From Mauremys mutica (taxonomy: Eukaryota > Chordata > Testudines > Geoemydidae): a DNA stretch of 64,000 nt. The position numbers and the translations under genes are program-made. The notes under the pieces are model-generated. The model made no database searches, was not told where the DNA came from, and saw only the letters and a program-made list of their open reading frames with translations. Below are positions 33,220 to 44,819 of the stretch, one piece after another. Positions within the stretch are counted from its first letter, which is position 1, and every line of letters starts with the position of its first letter. Where the stretch lies: NCBI RefSeq assembly GCF_020497125.1, contig NC_059087.1, positions 18,013,925 through 18,077,924 of the forward strand, given 5' to 3'.

Positions 33220-34299
33220 TAAGAGTTAAAACCATGCTCAGTTTAAGCTGCCAAATCTCAGTTGAAAATTATATCCCAGGTTGTTTACCTGCTCAACTGG
33301 GTTTAGTCCATCACAAAGACTTTGCAGCCCCCAAGAACCAGTGTTCACCAAGCACATGATTGTACACAAATTAAAAAGTAGGCTTATGCCCAGAATAGAG
33401 CAGTGGTACTAGGACGTGTTTGAATTAGCAGCCAAAGAAAGAATAGCTTATCCAGAGAAAGCAGTTAAATGGATCTGAAGAAATTTGGACCAAGTTTCTA
33501 GATACATTTGGATAAAAGTGTTGAGATGGCTCAAAGAATGCTAGAGTTCCATTCCACCTAATCCCTCCTCTTGTTCCCCCACCATCCCCAATACCCTTCT
33601 TCTCTTCTCTCCTTAGTCATAGAGGTCTTCTCCTATTTTAATCAGTTACCTCCACTCTAACATGTTATGTCTATGTAGTATTGTCTGGTCTTGTAACTTT
33701 AGCAAGTTATAAAATTGCATAATTCTATTGGCAATATCATGAAACATGCCGTATTTGGAAATATATACCACCTGTAAGTCATTTATCTTTTTGTACTTTT
33801 CATTGTTTGTTTCTTTATGAAAATCAATAATAGATTAATAATAATAAAAAGTCTTAGATAGCTGGATGAGATAGATCGGGCTATTATTCTTGCATACGGA
33901 GTGCTTCTCTGTTCAACTCAAGTGCACTTAGCAGCAGCCTGTTCATCTGAAGTCATCTTTCTTCCCTTCCTCCTCTTACTGTTGCCAAGACTACTATCCT
34001 CCCTGTCCCTCTGGACCACAACCCCCATGTAATTCTTTAACCCTTCTCCACTCTGAGGACTGACACTAAGTCCTTCTGGGTTTCTTCTACTATGTCTCCA
34101 AAACTCCATCCATTACTCTCCCTTCCTACTGCCAGCTCCCCTGTCCAGGCGCTGATTGTCTGGTTCTGCTATCAGTGATGCACCCACCTACAGTGTTGAG
34201 GAGGGCAAGGAGTGGGAATGCAATAAGTGTCAAATCTGCACTTACGCTCGAATAATAAAAAGTTGGGGGAGGACATATCCCTGATACTCTTCCTGGTGG

Positions 34300-34955
34300 T
34301 TGCATCTATGATCTCTGCTACTGCTATCTACATCCCTCTATCTCTTGCATTGCTCTTCTCCAATCTAGCCATAATGCAGTAATAAAATTCATCTACCGGG
34401 CAGAGTACTTTAATGGTTACTCCAACCTACTTCTCTTCCCCACACCTTTAGTCCCGTAGCGGTGCCTAACCACTCTTTTGTTGCCTTCCCCTGCTTTCCT
34501 TGTCATGTCTTGATTCCATGCAGTTACCCATGTCTGGAAACCCTTCCTGACCCAGCCCACCGTGCTTTAGCTTCTTCAGATCTCTCCCTTAAAAACCCAC
34601 TGCTGCACTGAGGCAGACAAACACTAGTTTTACCTTCTTAATACTTGTATCCAAAAAGCACAACCAAAAAAACTATACATAACCTGCAAAAGAAGGCACT
34701 CACCAAAACAATCACATGCATCTTATTTCTGTAATCCTGCCGTTCAATGCTTGTTTCCCTCCATCATATCAATGTCTTAGAGACAGATTCTGAGGACTGA
34801 CACCTGTACAAATCCAAAGTGACTTTAGTATACGTGTAATAGTGATCAGAATTTGGCCCTTTGACCATAAGCTTTTAAAGACAGGGATATTGTCTTTTGT
34901 TTATTTTAAAGCACCATGAACATTTATAGCATTATATAAATAATATCATATTTAA
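34300..34955 (+). mobile_element. L2/L3-type LINE 3' relic
   Basis: Plus-strand 3' portion of an old CR1-clade LINE: tctagccataatgcagtaat, cccatgtctggaaacccttc, ctcccttaaaaacccactgc, then a 3' UTR ending near cttttaaagacagggatatt. Order and motifs follow the L2/L3 end region. Degenerate. Confidence 0.6.
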
Positions 34956-35034
34956 ACCTGCCAAGTGAAATCCATTGCTAACTGCGATTCTTTGATTTTC
35001 TCTTGCTGATATATGGATATGCTGGAAGGTTCTT

Positions 35035-35195
35035 TGCACCTTTAAGTCTTTAAACCATGATTTGAGGACTTCAATGGCTCAGACACAGGTTTGATACAGG
35101 AGTGGGTGGGTGAGATTCTGTGGCCTGCATCGTGCAGGGGGTCAGACTAGATGATCATAATGGTCCTTTCTGACCTTAAAGTCTATGATTGTAAG
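35035..35195 (+). mobile_element. Old CR1-type 3' tail
   Basis: Plus-strand tail: gagtgggtgggtgagattct, gggggtcagactagatgatc, then tcctttctgaccttaaagtc and tatga. Typical 3' UTR end of an older CR1 or a SINE borrowing it. Confidence 0.7.
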
Positions 35196-35214
35196 TGTGA
35201 TACCGTCCTACAAG

Positions 35215-35525
35215 TCTTGAAACACGAGACACAAAGATCCAGTGGCTGAAAGCTGAAACTAAACAAATTCAAACTGGAAATAAGGTCTAATTTTTTTTCT
35301 AACAGTGAGGTTAATTAACCATTGGAATTGATCAAGGGTCTTGGGGGATTCTCTATCATGGGCAATTTTTAAATCATTATTAGATTTTTTCCTAAAAGAT
35401 ATGGTCTAGCTACAACAGGAATTATTTGGGGAGAGGGGGGAGTTCTATGGCCTGTTATGCAGGAGGTCAGACTAGATGATCACTTTGGTAACTCCTTCTG
35501 GCCTTAATTTATCAAATCTATAAAA
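35215..35525 (+). mobile_element. Old CR1 3' end
   Basis: Plus-strand CR1 end: taacagtgaggttaattaac, cattggaattgatcaagggt, ggggattctctatcatgggc, then the tail gaggtcagactagatgatca. Encodes the decayed last codons of ORF2 plus 3' UTR. Adjacent to the tail at 35035 and in the same orientation. Confidence 0.75.
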
Positions 35526-35923
35526 TCTACACACACACCCCCAATACCATACCCTTATATAGGAATTTTAGAAACATTCATGTTTGTCTAGCATTTTTTT
35601 CCTTACCAAAAAAAAATAAATAAACAAAAAAATAATCACACTGTGTCCTATTGATCTGAATCAGAATTTTTTTTTAAAGAAAAACAAAGTAATAAGTTAC
35701 TCTGTTTTTGGCTGATTTGCAGAGAACATAAGAACATAAAAAAGGCCGTACCGGGTCAGACCAAAGGTCCATCTAGCCCAGTATCTGTCTACCGACAGTG
35801 GCCAATGCCAGGTGCCCCAGAGGGAGTGAACCTAACAGGCAATGATCAAGTGATCTCTCTCCTGCCATCCATCTCCATCCTCTGACGAACAGAGGCTAGG
35901 GACACCATTCTTACCCATCCTGG

Positions 35924-38899
35924 CTAATAGCCATTTATGGACTTAGCCACCATGAATTTATCCAGTCCCCTTTTAAACATTGTTATAGTCCTAGCCTTCA
36001 CAACCTCCTCAGGTAAGGAGTTCCACAAGTTGACTGTGCGCTGCGTGAAGAAGAACTTCCTTTTATTTGTTTTAAACCTGCTGCCTATTAATTTCATTTG
36101 GTGACCCCTAGTTCTTGTATTATGGGAATAAGTAAATAACTTTTCCTTATCCACTTTCTCAACACCACTCATGATTTTATATACCTCTATCATGTCCCCC
36201 CTTAGTCTTCTCTTTTCCAAATTGAAGAGTCCTAGCCTCTTTAATCTTTCCTCATATGGGACCCTCTCTAAACCCCTAATCATTTTAGTTGCTCTTTTCT
36301 GAACCTTTTCTAGTGCTAGAATATCTTTTTTGAGGTGAGGAGACCACATCTGTACACAGTATTCGAGATGTGGGCGTACCATGGATTTATATAAGGGCAA
36401 TAATATATTCTCAGTCTTATTCTCTATCCCCTTTTTAATGATTCCTAACATCCTGTTTGCTTTTTTGACCGCCTCTGCACACTGTGCGGACATCTTCAGA
36501 GAACTATCCACGATAACTCCAAGATCTTTTTCCTGACTCGTTGTAGCTAAATTAGCCCCCATCATGTTGTATGTATAGTTGGGGTTATTTTTTCCAATGT
36601 GCATTACTTTACATTTATCCACATTAAATTTCATTTGCCATTTTGTTGCCCAATCACTTAGTTTTGTGAGATCTTTTTGAAGTTCTTCACAATCTGCTTT
36701 GGTCTTAACTATCTTGAGCAGTTTAGTATCATCTGCAAACTTTGCCACCTCACTGTTTACCCCTTTCTCCAGATCATTTATGAATAAATTGAATAGGATT
36801 GGTCCTAGAACTGACCCTTGGGGAACACCACTAGTTACCCCTCTCCATTCTGAGAATTTACCATTAATTCCTACCCTTTGTTCCCTGTCCTTTAACCAGT
36901 TCTCAATCCATGAAAGGACCTTTCCTTTTATCCCATGACAGCTTAATTTACGTAAGAGCCTTTGGTGAGGGACCTTGTCAAAGGCTTTCTGGAAATCTAA
37001 GTACACTATGTCCACCGGATCCCCCTTGTCCACATGTTTGTTGACCCCTTCAAAGAACTCTAATAGATTAGTAAGACACGATTTCCCTTTACAGAAACCA
37101 TGTTGACTATTGCTCAAGAGTTTATGTTTTTCTATGTGTCTGACAATTTTATTCTTTACTATTGTTTCAACTAATTTGCCCGGTACCGACGTTAGACTTA
37201 CCGGTCTGTAATTGCCGGGATCACCCCTAGAGCCCTTTTTAAATATTGGCGTTACATTAGCTAACTTCCAGTCATTGGGTACCGAGGCCGATTTAAAGGA
37301 CAGGTTACAAACCTTAGTTAATAGTTCCGCAACTTCACATTTGAGTTCTTTCAGAACTCTTGGGTGAATGCCATCTGGTCCCGGTGACTTGTTAATGTTG
37401 AGTTTATCAATTAATTCCAAAACCTCCTCTAGTGATACTTCAATCTGTGACAGTTCCTCAGATTTGTCACCTACAAAAGCCAGCTCAGGTTTGGGAATCT
37501 CCCTAACATCATCAGCCGTGAAGACTGAAGCAAAGAATCCATTTAGTTTCTCCGCAATGACTTTATCATCTTTAAGCGCTCCTTTTGTATTTTGATCATC
37601 AAGGGGCCCCACTGGTTGTTTAGCAGGCTTCCTGCTTCTGATGTACTTAAAAAACATTTTGTTATTACCTTTGGAGTTTTTGGCTAGCCGTTCTTCAAAC
37701 TCCTCTTTGGCTTTTCTTATTACACTCTTGCACTTAAGTTGGCAGTGTTTGTGCTCCTTTCTATTTGCCTCACTAGGATTTGACTTCCACTTTTTAAAGG
37801 AAGTCTTTTTATCTCTCACTGCTTCTTTTACATGGTTGTTAAGCCACTGTGGCTCTTTTTTAGTTCTTTTACTGTTTTTCTTAATTTGGGGTATACATTG
37901 AAGTTGGGCCTCTATTATGGTGTCTTTAAAAAGGGCCCACGCAACTTGCAGGGATTTCACTTTAGTCACTGTACCTTTTAACTTTTGTCTAACTAACCCC
38001 CTCATTTTTGTATAGTTCCCCCTTTTGAAATTAAAGGCCACAGTGTTGGGCAGTTGAGATGTTCTTCCCACCACAGGGATGTTGAATGCTATTGTATTAT
38101 GGTCACTATTTCCAAGCGGTCCTGCTATAGTTACCTCTTGGACCAGCTCCTGCGCTCCACTCAGGCTTAAATCTAGAGTCGCCTCTCCCCTTGTGGGTTC
38201 CCGTACCAGCTGCTCCATGAAGCAGTCATTTAAAGTATCGAGAAATTTTATCTCTGCATTTCGTCCTGAAGTGAAATGTTCCCAGTCAATATGGGGATAA
38301 TTGAAATCCCCCACTATTATTGGGTTCTTAATTTTGATAGCCTCTCTAATTTCCCTTAGCATTTCATCATCACTATTACTGTCCTGGTCAGGTGGTCGAT
38401 AATAGATCCCTACTGTTATATTTTTACTAGAGCATGAAATTTCTATCCATAGAGACTCTATGGAACCTGTGGATTCGCTTAAGATTTTTACTTCATTTGA
38501 ATCTACACTTTCTTTAACATATAGTGCCACTCCTCCCCCTGCACGGCCTGTTCTGTCCTTCCGATATATTTTGTACCCCGGAATGATTGTGTCCCATTGA
38601 TTGCTCTCAGTCCACCAGGTTTCTGTGATGCCTATTATATCTATATCCTCCTTTATCACAAGGCACTCTAGTTCACCCATCTTATTATTTAGACTTCTGG
38701 CATTTGTGTACAAGCACTTTAAAAACTTGTCCCTGTTTATTAGCCTGCCTTTTTCTGATGTGCCAGATTCTTTTTTATGTGACTGTTTATCATCAGATTC
38801 GGCCCTTACATTATACTTCTCATTCCTCTCCTCCCGACTATAACCTGGAGATTCTCTATCATCAGACTCTCCCCTAAGAGAAGTCTGTGTCCGATCCAC
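35924..38899 (-). CDS. CR1 ORF2: AP endonuclease and reverse transcriptase
   Basis: A 991-residue uninterrupted open frame, about the length expected of CR1 ORF2. Residues about 60-275 form the AP-like endonuclease that nicks target DNA: TNARSL (Asn66), ITETWW (Glu93), GDFN (197-200) and SDHN (265-268). Residues about 505-770 form the reverse transcriptase: [28 protein letters not shown] (Asp635), [11 protein letters not shown] and the catalytic FADD (721-724). A C-terminal region ([20 protein letters not shown] through MVAKSINGY) follows. All catalytic residues I can check are present. The start is the ATG 35 bases after the ORF1 stop. Minus strand, same orientation as both genes. The element is a transposon gene, not a host gene. 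Confidence 0.95.
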   Translation of the reverse strand: MDRTQTSLRGESDDRESPGYSREERNEKYNVRAESDDKQSHKKESGTSEKGRLINRDKFLKCLYTNARSLNNKMGELECLVIKEDIDIIGITETWWTESNQWDTIIPGYKIYRKDRTGRAGGGVALYVKESVDSNEVKILSESTGSIESLWIEISCSSKNITVGIYYRPPDQDSNSDDEMLREIREAIKIKNPIIVGDFNYPHIDWEHFTSGRNAEIKFLDTLNDCFMEQLVREPTRGEATLDLSLSGAQELVQEVTIAGPLGNSDHNTIAFNIPVVGRTSQLPNTVAFNFKRGNYTKMRGLVRQKLKGTVTKVKSLQVAWALFKDTIIEAQLQCIPQIKKNSKRTKKEPQWLNNHVKEAVRDKKTSFKKWKSNPSEANRKEHKHCQLKCKSVIRKAKEEFEERLAKNSKGNNKMFFKYIRSRKPAKQPVGPLDDQNTKGALKDDKVIAEKLNGFFASVFTADDVREIPKPELAFVGDKSEELSQIEVSLEEVLELIDKLNINKSPGPDGIHPRVLKELKCEVAELLTKVCNLSFKSASVPNDWKLANVTPIFKKGSRGDPGNYRPVSLTSVPGKLVETIVKNKIVRHIEKHKLLSNSQHGFCKGKSCLTNLLEFFEGVNKHVDKGDPVDIVYLDFQKAFDKVPHQRLLRKLSCHGIKGKVLSWIENWLKDREQRVGINGKFSEWRGVTSGVPQGSVLGPILFNLFINDLEKGVNSEVAKFADDTKLLKIVKTKADCEELQKDLTKLSDWATKWQMKFNVDKCKVMHIGKNNPNYTYNMMGANLATTSQEKDLGVIVDSSLKMSAQCAEAVKKANRMLGIIKKGIENKTENILLPLYKSMVRPHLEYCVQMWSPHLKKDILALEKVQKRATKMIRGLERVPYEERLKRLGLFNLEKRRLRGDMIEVYKIMSGVEKVDKEKLFTYSHNTRTRGHQMKLIGSRFKTNKRKFFFTQRTVNLWNSLPEEVVKARTITMFKRGLDKFMVAKSINGY

Positions 38900-38934
38900 A
38901 CGCTCCTCTGCGGCAGTCGGCTTTCCCCCATCTC

Positions 38935-39250
38935 CTAGTTTAAAAACTGCTCTACAACCTTTTTAATGTTTAGTGCCAGCAGTCTGGTTCCACTTTGGTT
39001 TAGGTGGAGCCCATCTCTCCTGTATAGGCTCCTCCCATCCCAGAAGTTTCCCCAGTTCCTAATGAACGTGAACCCCTCCTCTCTACACCATCGTCTCATC
39101 CACGCATTGAGACTCTGAAGCTCTGCCTGCCTACCTGGCTCTGCGCGTGGAACTGGGAGCATTTCTGAAAATGCCACCATAGAGGTCCTGGATTTCAGTC
39201 TCTTCCCTAGCAGCCTAGAACTAACGAGACAGAGCAGAGCAGGTAGGCTA
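38935..39250 (-). pseudogene. CR1 ORF1 C-terminal fragment (esterase domain)
   Basis: The open frame covers 38935-39315, but only about the last 95 codons look like CR1 ORF1: LLGKRLKSRTSMVAFSEMLP, LNAWMRRWCREEGF and RRDGLHLNQSGTRLLALN, ending VEQFLN. DGLHLN carries the Asp-x-x-His pair of the SGNH/GDSL-like esterase domain known in CR1 ORF1. The N-terminal half, including the nucleophile Ser block, is missing because the insertion is 5'-truncated, so no active esterase is encoded. The stop is 35 bases before the ORF2 start codon. Confidence 0.85.
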
Positions 39251-39259
39251 TGTGCTAAA

Positions 39260-42200
39260 AAGTCTGATGCAAAAACAAAAACAAAAAAACATTCCTGAGA
39301 CACTTTTACCTCCAAGGGCCAAACATTCTAAAAAAACACTCTGTAAACTGATGTTCCTATTTGTAATAAATAAATAAAGACGCCAGGTAATTGACAATAA
39401 TGAGAATCTCAGAACTTCATTATGAGCCCTGCAGCAAAGGAGAAAAGCTCCTTGGTAATTTATTAAATAGAGCTGAACACTGACAGAGCTTCAAAACGTG
39501 TTGAAAGATCCCGCTGTCTGATCGGGTTAGCGTCAGATAACCATCTTGGTGTTTTGCTCAATCCTGTCTTGGAACTAGAATGATTCAGCAGCAGCAGCAG
39601 CAGCTGCATATGCCATTTACCTTCCCAAGGCTAGAGCATCTTTCAATTGAACAGAAAAGGTTAATGTCTTTTGCAGTGATCAGTCCTTCATTCCATATGG
39701 CACAAGAATGTAATCTGTAATTATGCAGCGTATTATTTGAAGAATTTAACTTATTTGTTCAGCTGAGGGGTTGACAGGTGATATTGTTGTGAAATTCACA
39801 GACAGGATATTTATAAACCTTTTATCTCTCCCCACCATCAGTCCTAAAACGTCAGAGAATATCTAGATGGAGGGTTGTCTCAGTCCAACTTTCCTGCTCT
39901 GTTGCTTTCCGTTGGTTTTGCTTTTTGAGTCTGTCCCCCCCACTCACCCTTGGTGCTTAGAACTTGGCAGAGAGGCGCAAAAGGGAATGTGACTCACACT
40001 GGTGACTTCATTTGTTGTAAAAGACCTGAATAACTGCTCTAGCCCAGTTACGGGAAAGCTGCGCCCCCCTCCTCCCCCAGCCTCAGAGAGACTTCGGCCC
40101 ATGTTTGTAACATGAGCAGCCCAGCTGATCTCAGCGGTCATTATATCATTCCTCTTCTGTTCACTAAACTTGCTTGTTCTGTATTCAAGTTAACCCCTTC
40201 TTGGAACTTTAAAGAGCCTTGAGATTAGGGGGCAGCTTCCTGCTACCAACAGATTTCTGATTAGTTTAAGAGTGGAGAGGTTTCAAGTTCTCTCACATGG
40301 AGCTGTAGTTCTAACAAAGTGGGATTCAAATGCCTCCCCTCCCTTTCCCTTTTGTTACTGCAACAATAAGAACAAATCTTAGACATGAACTAATCTGGCA
40401 GCAATTGGACGAGAGTAAAAACTTGTAGCAGGCTGGTTTAAAACAATGTCAACATAGAATATAATAAAGTAGTTTAGACACATCCCAAGAAAGCCCAGTG
40501 TGACGCACTGCTACAACAGCTCCAGCCACGAGTTCTAGAGAAGCTGAAGCAGTTTCCCTCTGATTTTTTTTAGGGGGGGGGCCAGGAATAGGAGAAAAAT
40601 CACTACAGATGCCTATGCTGAATTCTACCAAAATATATTTTCATTTTTAATTATGTAATCAACAATGAGAGTGGCATTCACATTGAGGGGGTGGAACAGA
40701 TGGCCAAGGCTTAGTGTAAGTAAGATCTTAATTAAAACAACTTTGGTTTCTGCTCTAATAGGGTTTTTGTTCAGCTTCAACATGGTTAGCATGAGCACTT
40801 GTAAAGGACAAACCAGAATGCCCCAACCTACCGTGATTTCTTCCCCAACTGCTTCAAGGCTGCTCCACATCCATGTCAGAGCGGCAAGGATCCTCCCACA
40901 AACACTTCAATGTCCCAAATCCTTGCAGTGCTAGAAGCAAGTGCTGGTTCCCCCTGGGAAGCTAGGAATCCTCCTTCCCAATGGGAGAAAGCTCCTATTT
41001 CTAACCCAATGGACATATAATGACTTTAAAGTGGTAACATATTTACAGACCAAGGGTAATGGAGGGGGAACTAAGTTGGCTTTAAGCCACCTTTGTGCCA
41101 TCCTGCTCCTGGGCTGCTCTGGGGAGTCCCCAGGTGTAATTTAGAAGACAAGCCCAGGGCCCTGTCTATGTTAAGGCAGCCCCAGGAGGTTGCCCTATCA
41201 GCCCACAGACCTGCCAAGGTCTCCCTAATGGTGCAGCCTGTGGACACACCCCTTATGCCAGATCTTGCCATGTGGTCCGTAGAAGACAGCTTGATGGCTG
41301 CGTCTGCACCAGGAAGTTCCCCCCCTGGTCAGGTACATGCTTCCAGGCCCCTTTACACTGCTCTGGCCCTTGCACTTGCTGAACAGGGGCCCCAAGGCAG
41401 CTACTTGAAGAGGACGTTAAAACAGAGGGAGACTCCTGGCCAGAAGGTAGGTGAGAGAGACTTATGCATCTTTGACTATTTATCACGTGGCTTTGCAACC
41501 CATCACGCAGCTATCACGTCTCCATCTGTAGCGTGTGTGTCTGTGTGCATGTGTACACACACAGTACATAGTTATCTACTCTACAGATCTAAGTTCTTGT
41601 AAGGGTGCCCATCACCACCGGTTTTGTGAAACACAGCATCCGACTTCATACACCACAGGCTAGACACCATGTTCTGTAAAATAGACCCTGCCCCTGTATA
41701 AGTGATCTGAACAGATCTCGCTATTTGCAATGATTAAAAGTGAAGCTTTCCCGGATGTTGTGTGAGGTTTTATCTCCCTAATTTCCTATGCGCCATTCAT
41801 TCTGATTTTAAATCTTAGGTAGACCACAGGCAGTTAGTGAGTTAGGTTAAGTCAATGCTACAGCCGCGCAGCTACGGTGCTTCAGCTGGGCTGCTGTAGC
41901 ACAGATGTTTCCTACAGTGACAGAAGGGGTTTTCCCCCTCAGTGTAAGCAGGCCAGCTCTCCGATAGGGAGTAGCTAAATCAATGGAAGAATCCTTCTCT
42001 TCACCTAGCCACATCTATACTGGGGGATAGTTCGACCTAACTATGGTGCTCAAGGTGTAAATTCTTTCCACAGCCCTGCGTGATGTAGCTAGGTTGACCC
42101 AAGTTTTATGGGTAGACCAGGCCTTAGTAAGAGCCAACCCAAGAGTGGCTGAAGCAGAGAGCTACTTGGAAAGGCATTTCTCAAAGAGCAAATACTATTA

Positions 42201-44660
42201 TGCATGCCCATGTACCACCTAAACAGTATGTCACAGACACAGAATGCATTGGGCCACAACATTCATAGCTGGAAAGTCCGGCATCTGCTTTTTACATTGC
42301 AATATAATGGGGGTGGTTAGATCGCCGGTCACATTCAAAGTGCTCCGTGGCCCGTTTGCTGATTTGCCACTGCCATCTTTGGAGGGATTCTACAGAAATA
42401 GAAAGTTTGGTGGAGGCCACGGAACTCTTCTGTGAGTTTTTCCCATTCATCAATGGATATTTTTTCCCAGGGTGGGAAGGTGACAGTTCCAAGGAAGAGG
42501 ATAGGAGTTGGGGAGAGGAGAGCAGGAGGTGTACAGTGGGGGAGAACAAACGAAGAGGGGAAGGAGAGAGACAAGGACGGGAGTCAGGCAGGGTGGAGAT
42601 GGACAGGATCTGGGTGAATAGGAGCAGAAGGTCTATAAACATTAAAGCATAGGTTGCCAAAAACAGTGGTATGTGAGCTTGTTGGTAGAGGTGCGCTGTA
42701 ATAGGGTTCTCTGTCTCCTTTAAGGAGTTGTGGGGCCTGTGGCTAGCCAACCCCATTCCATGACATGGCTTCTTGAAAGAAAAAGGTATTCAAGGGAGCA
42801 GCAGACTAGCAGAGGGAGGGAGCTACCTCCTTAACATGATAAAATACAGCTGTTAGATGCCTTCTAGGATGATTACAAAGGAGAGGGCTAACAGCCTGGA
42901 GAGCAGAATTGCAGGGAAGCATCAAGTGAGGAGAGAGAGACTCCCTGGGATGAGATTCAGAACCAGGAGGGAGAGCGGTGGGATGGGGAAGCCTTCCTGA
43001 ATCATGGCCCACCATCGAGGAGGGCGGTTGGAGGCCCTGGGATCCAGAGGGCAAATGTGAGTCCCAGGACTAAGGGAGGCTCCATGGAATGGGGCTGGAA
43101 CCTCAATACTGGTGGGGTGGGGAAGCCTGTTTGGGTCACTTCACAACCCCGGGCAGGAGAGCTGTGGAATCTCTTAACCAAGAGGAAGAAACAATGAGAC
43201 CAGGACAGGAGGAGACGCAAGGGAAAGAATCCAGAACGGTCAGCGGGTGCAGCTTCCTGGCTCAGAGGGAACTGGGAACATGAAGCCTTGAAAAAAGGGT
43301 GAATTGGAGCTGAAACAGCCTGATGCCAGGTGAAGTCCCAAACTTCCAAACAAAACTCCCCCATCTCTCTCCCCCGCCCCCCCTGGTTTTTATACATACC
43401 CCATCAGAGCCCTTTCTACCCTTCCCCTCCTAAGCCCTCCCCACACTTCAGCCAGAATCCTACCCTCACCCCCACCCCCAGTCTAACCTTGTTAGACCTG
43501 AGTGGGAAAATGAGTTTTCCTGTTTTGTGAAACTTTTTATGATTTAAAAAATGATCCCACTCTGCATCAGGACAAACAACTGAGACCTTTCAAAGATAGT
43601 CATGAAAAACCAGAGAGAGAGACAGAGCCCCACCAACACGTCCTAGAATAGCCAATAGCCGGGTGGTCAGGGCACTCATCTGAATCAAACCGAGTAGGGA
43701 CAATGAACCTGGTCTGCGCATCCTGCCCCCAGGCTGTTCTGAGGTGTCCCGCTCTCTCGTTTTGACCTTAAATTCTATCCTAGACCTGAGAAGCCATCCC
43801 AGTGAAAGTTCTGTCAAAACCGGTGGGTACCTGGAAAACATAAGTTTCTACAAATCAGCATTTTCCAACTGGGAACAGTTTCACTGAAAAATTCCCAGCC
43901 AGCTCTAAACCTCATGGCTTCTACCCCTCCCCACTTTGACCCCCACCCCATCCTAATTCCCTTCACATCTAATTCCCCCCAGGCAGATCTCCATCAGATA
44001 CACTCCACAATTCAATTAAGTATTTACAGACTTGTAGTAAATTAAGCTATTGAGACCTAAAATAAATGTGCACAAAAAGGAGAAATTTGCACGTGGTTCT
44101 TCAAACATCAGTTTAAGAAGGCGGCACATGTACCAATGTTTGGGAAATGCTGCACTAGAGCACATTCCCCTAAAGAAAAGCAACCCATCAAACTCATTAA
44201 AATAAAAGGAACCAACAGCTCTTGCATAAACGTTAACATTGATTTTAGTGGAGTTGCAGGGATGAGTTTAGCTTGAAATCTATAAAGCACTTTCAAAGCA
44301 GGAGCACATTGCATACAAATGAGTGGTAAATAATCTGCATTGATAATAGAACTCCAAGCGGCTCATATAGACTTAGAAAAAAACCCAAAGCAAACACATA
44401 CTGTACAATTAGGAACTGGTTGTTAAATATCATCTATCTATCTACATTTGTACATGCACTCATTACCATGGTGTCTCTGCAGCTATTATTTGCATGTTAT
44501 GTTATTTATTGATTTATGTAACCCTTAATATACAAGCCTTGGAGTGCATTACAAATTGCCAAACCTTATCACTGAAATAAGCAATACTTGGCATTTACTC
44601 AGTGTCTTTCAAAGGGTAGAAGAATACTGTTCTTCTGATTGGATTCTAGGATACCACAGG
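39260..44660. other. Intergenic sequence, no supported gene
   Basis: Holds a purine-rich block at about 42470-42620 with its neighbour pyrimidine-rich block at 43360-43480, (GT)n-like sequence at about 41530-41570, a decayed Harbinger-like repeat at about 41850-42125, and a tRNA-SINE-like remnant at about 43650-43740 (gccgggtggtcagggcactc). A 169-codon open frame at 41093-41602 has no recognisable domain. Confidence 0.45.
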
Positions 44661-44664
44661 GATT

Positions 44665-44815
44665 AGTGCATTTGAAACCTAAATAGATAGGGAAATTAAG
44701 GCACAGAAAGGCAAAGGGCTTTAGCCAGGATCACCCAGTGAGATAGGACCAGGGGTCCTGATGCCCAGTTCCCTGGTTTACCCATTAGACCACACAACCT
44801 CTCTAACTACTGCCA
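44665..44815 (-). mobile_element. MIR SINE fragment
   Basis: Reverse MIR: gggaaattaaggcacagaaa, then aggatcacccagtgagatag and cccattagaccacac. Confidence 0.65.
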
Positions 44816-44819
44816 CTGT

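Larger units (their letters stand above)
35723..39250 (-). mobile_element. Young CR1 LINE, 5'-truncated, intact ORF2
   Basis: About 3.5 kb. The 3' end is at about 35723 (minus strand, ending ggccttttttatgttcttat). Contains the 3' UTR, full ORF2 (35924-38899) and the C-terminal part of ORF1 (from 38935). Truncated within ORF1 near 39250, where CR1-like sequence gives way to an A-rich tract. Intact ORF2 and close match to the tails at 4923 and 6652 show one recently active family. The missing 5' end makes this copy itself unlikely to move autonomously. Confidence 0.92.

Noticed and set aside
36699..38843. Several plus-strand open frames of 73-86 codons
   Set aside because: Antisense shadows of the CR1 ORF2 on the minus strand.
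41093..41602. 169-codon plus-strand open frame
   Set aside because: Longest non-transposon frame, but composition is Pro/Ala/Gln-rich, it ends in a GT-repeat-derived Cys/Val/Thr tract and I recognise no domain.
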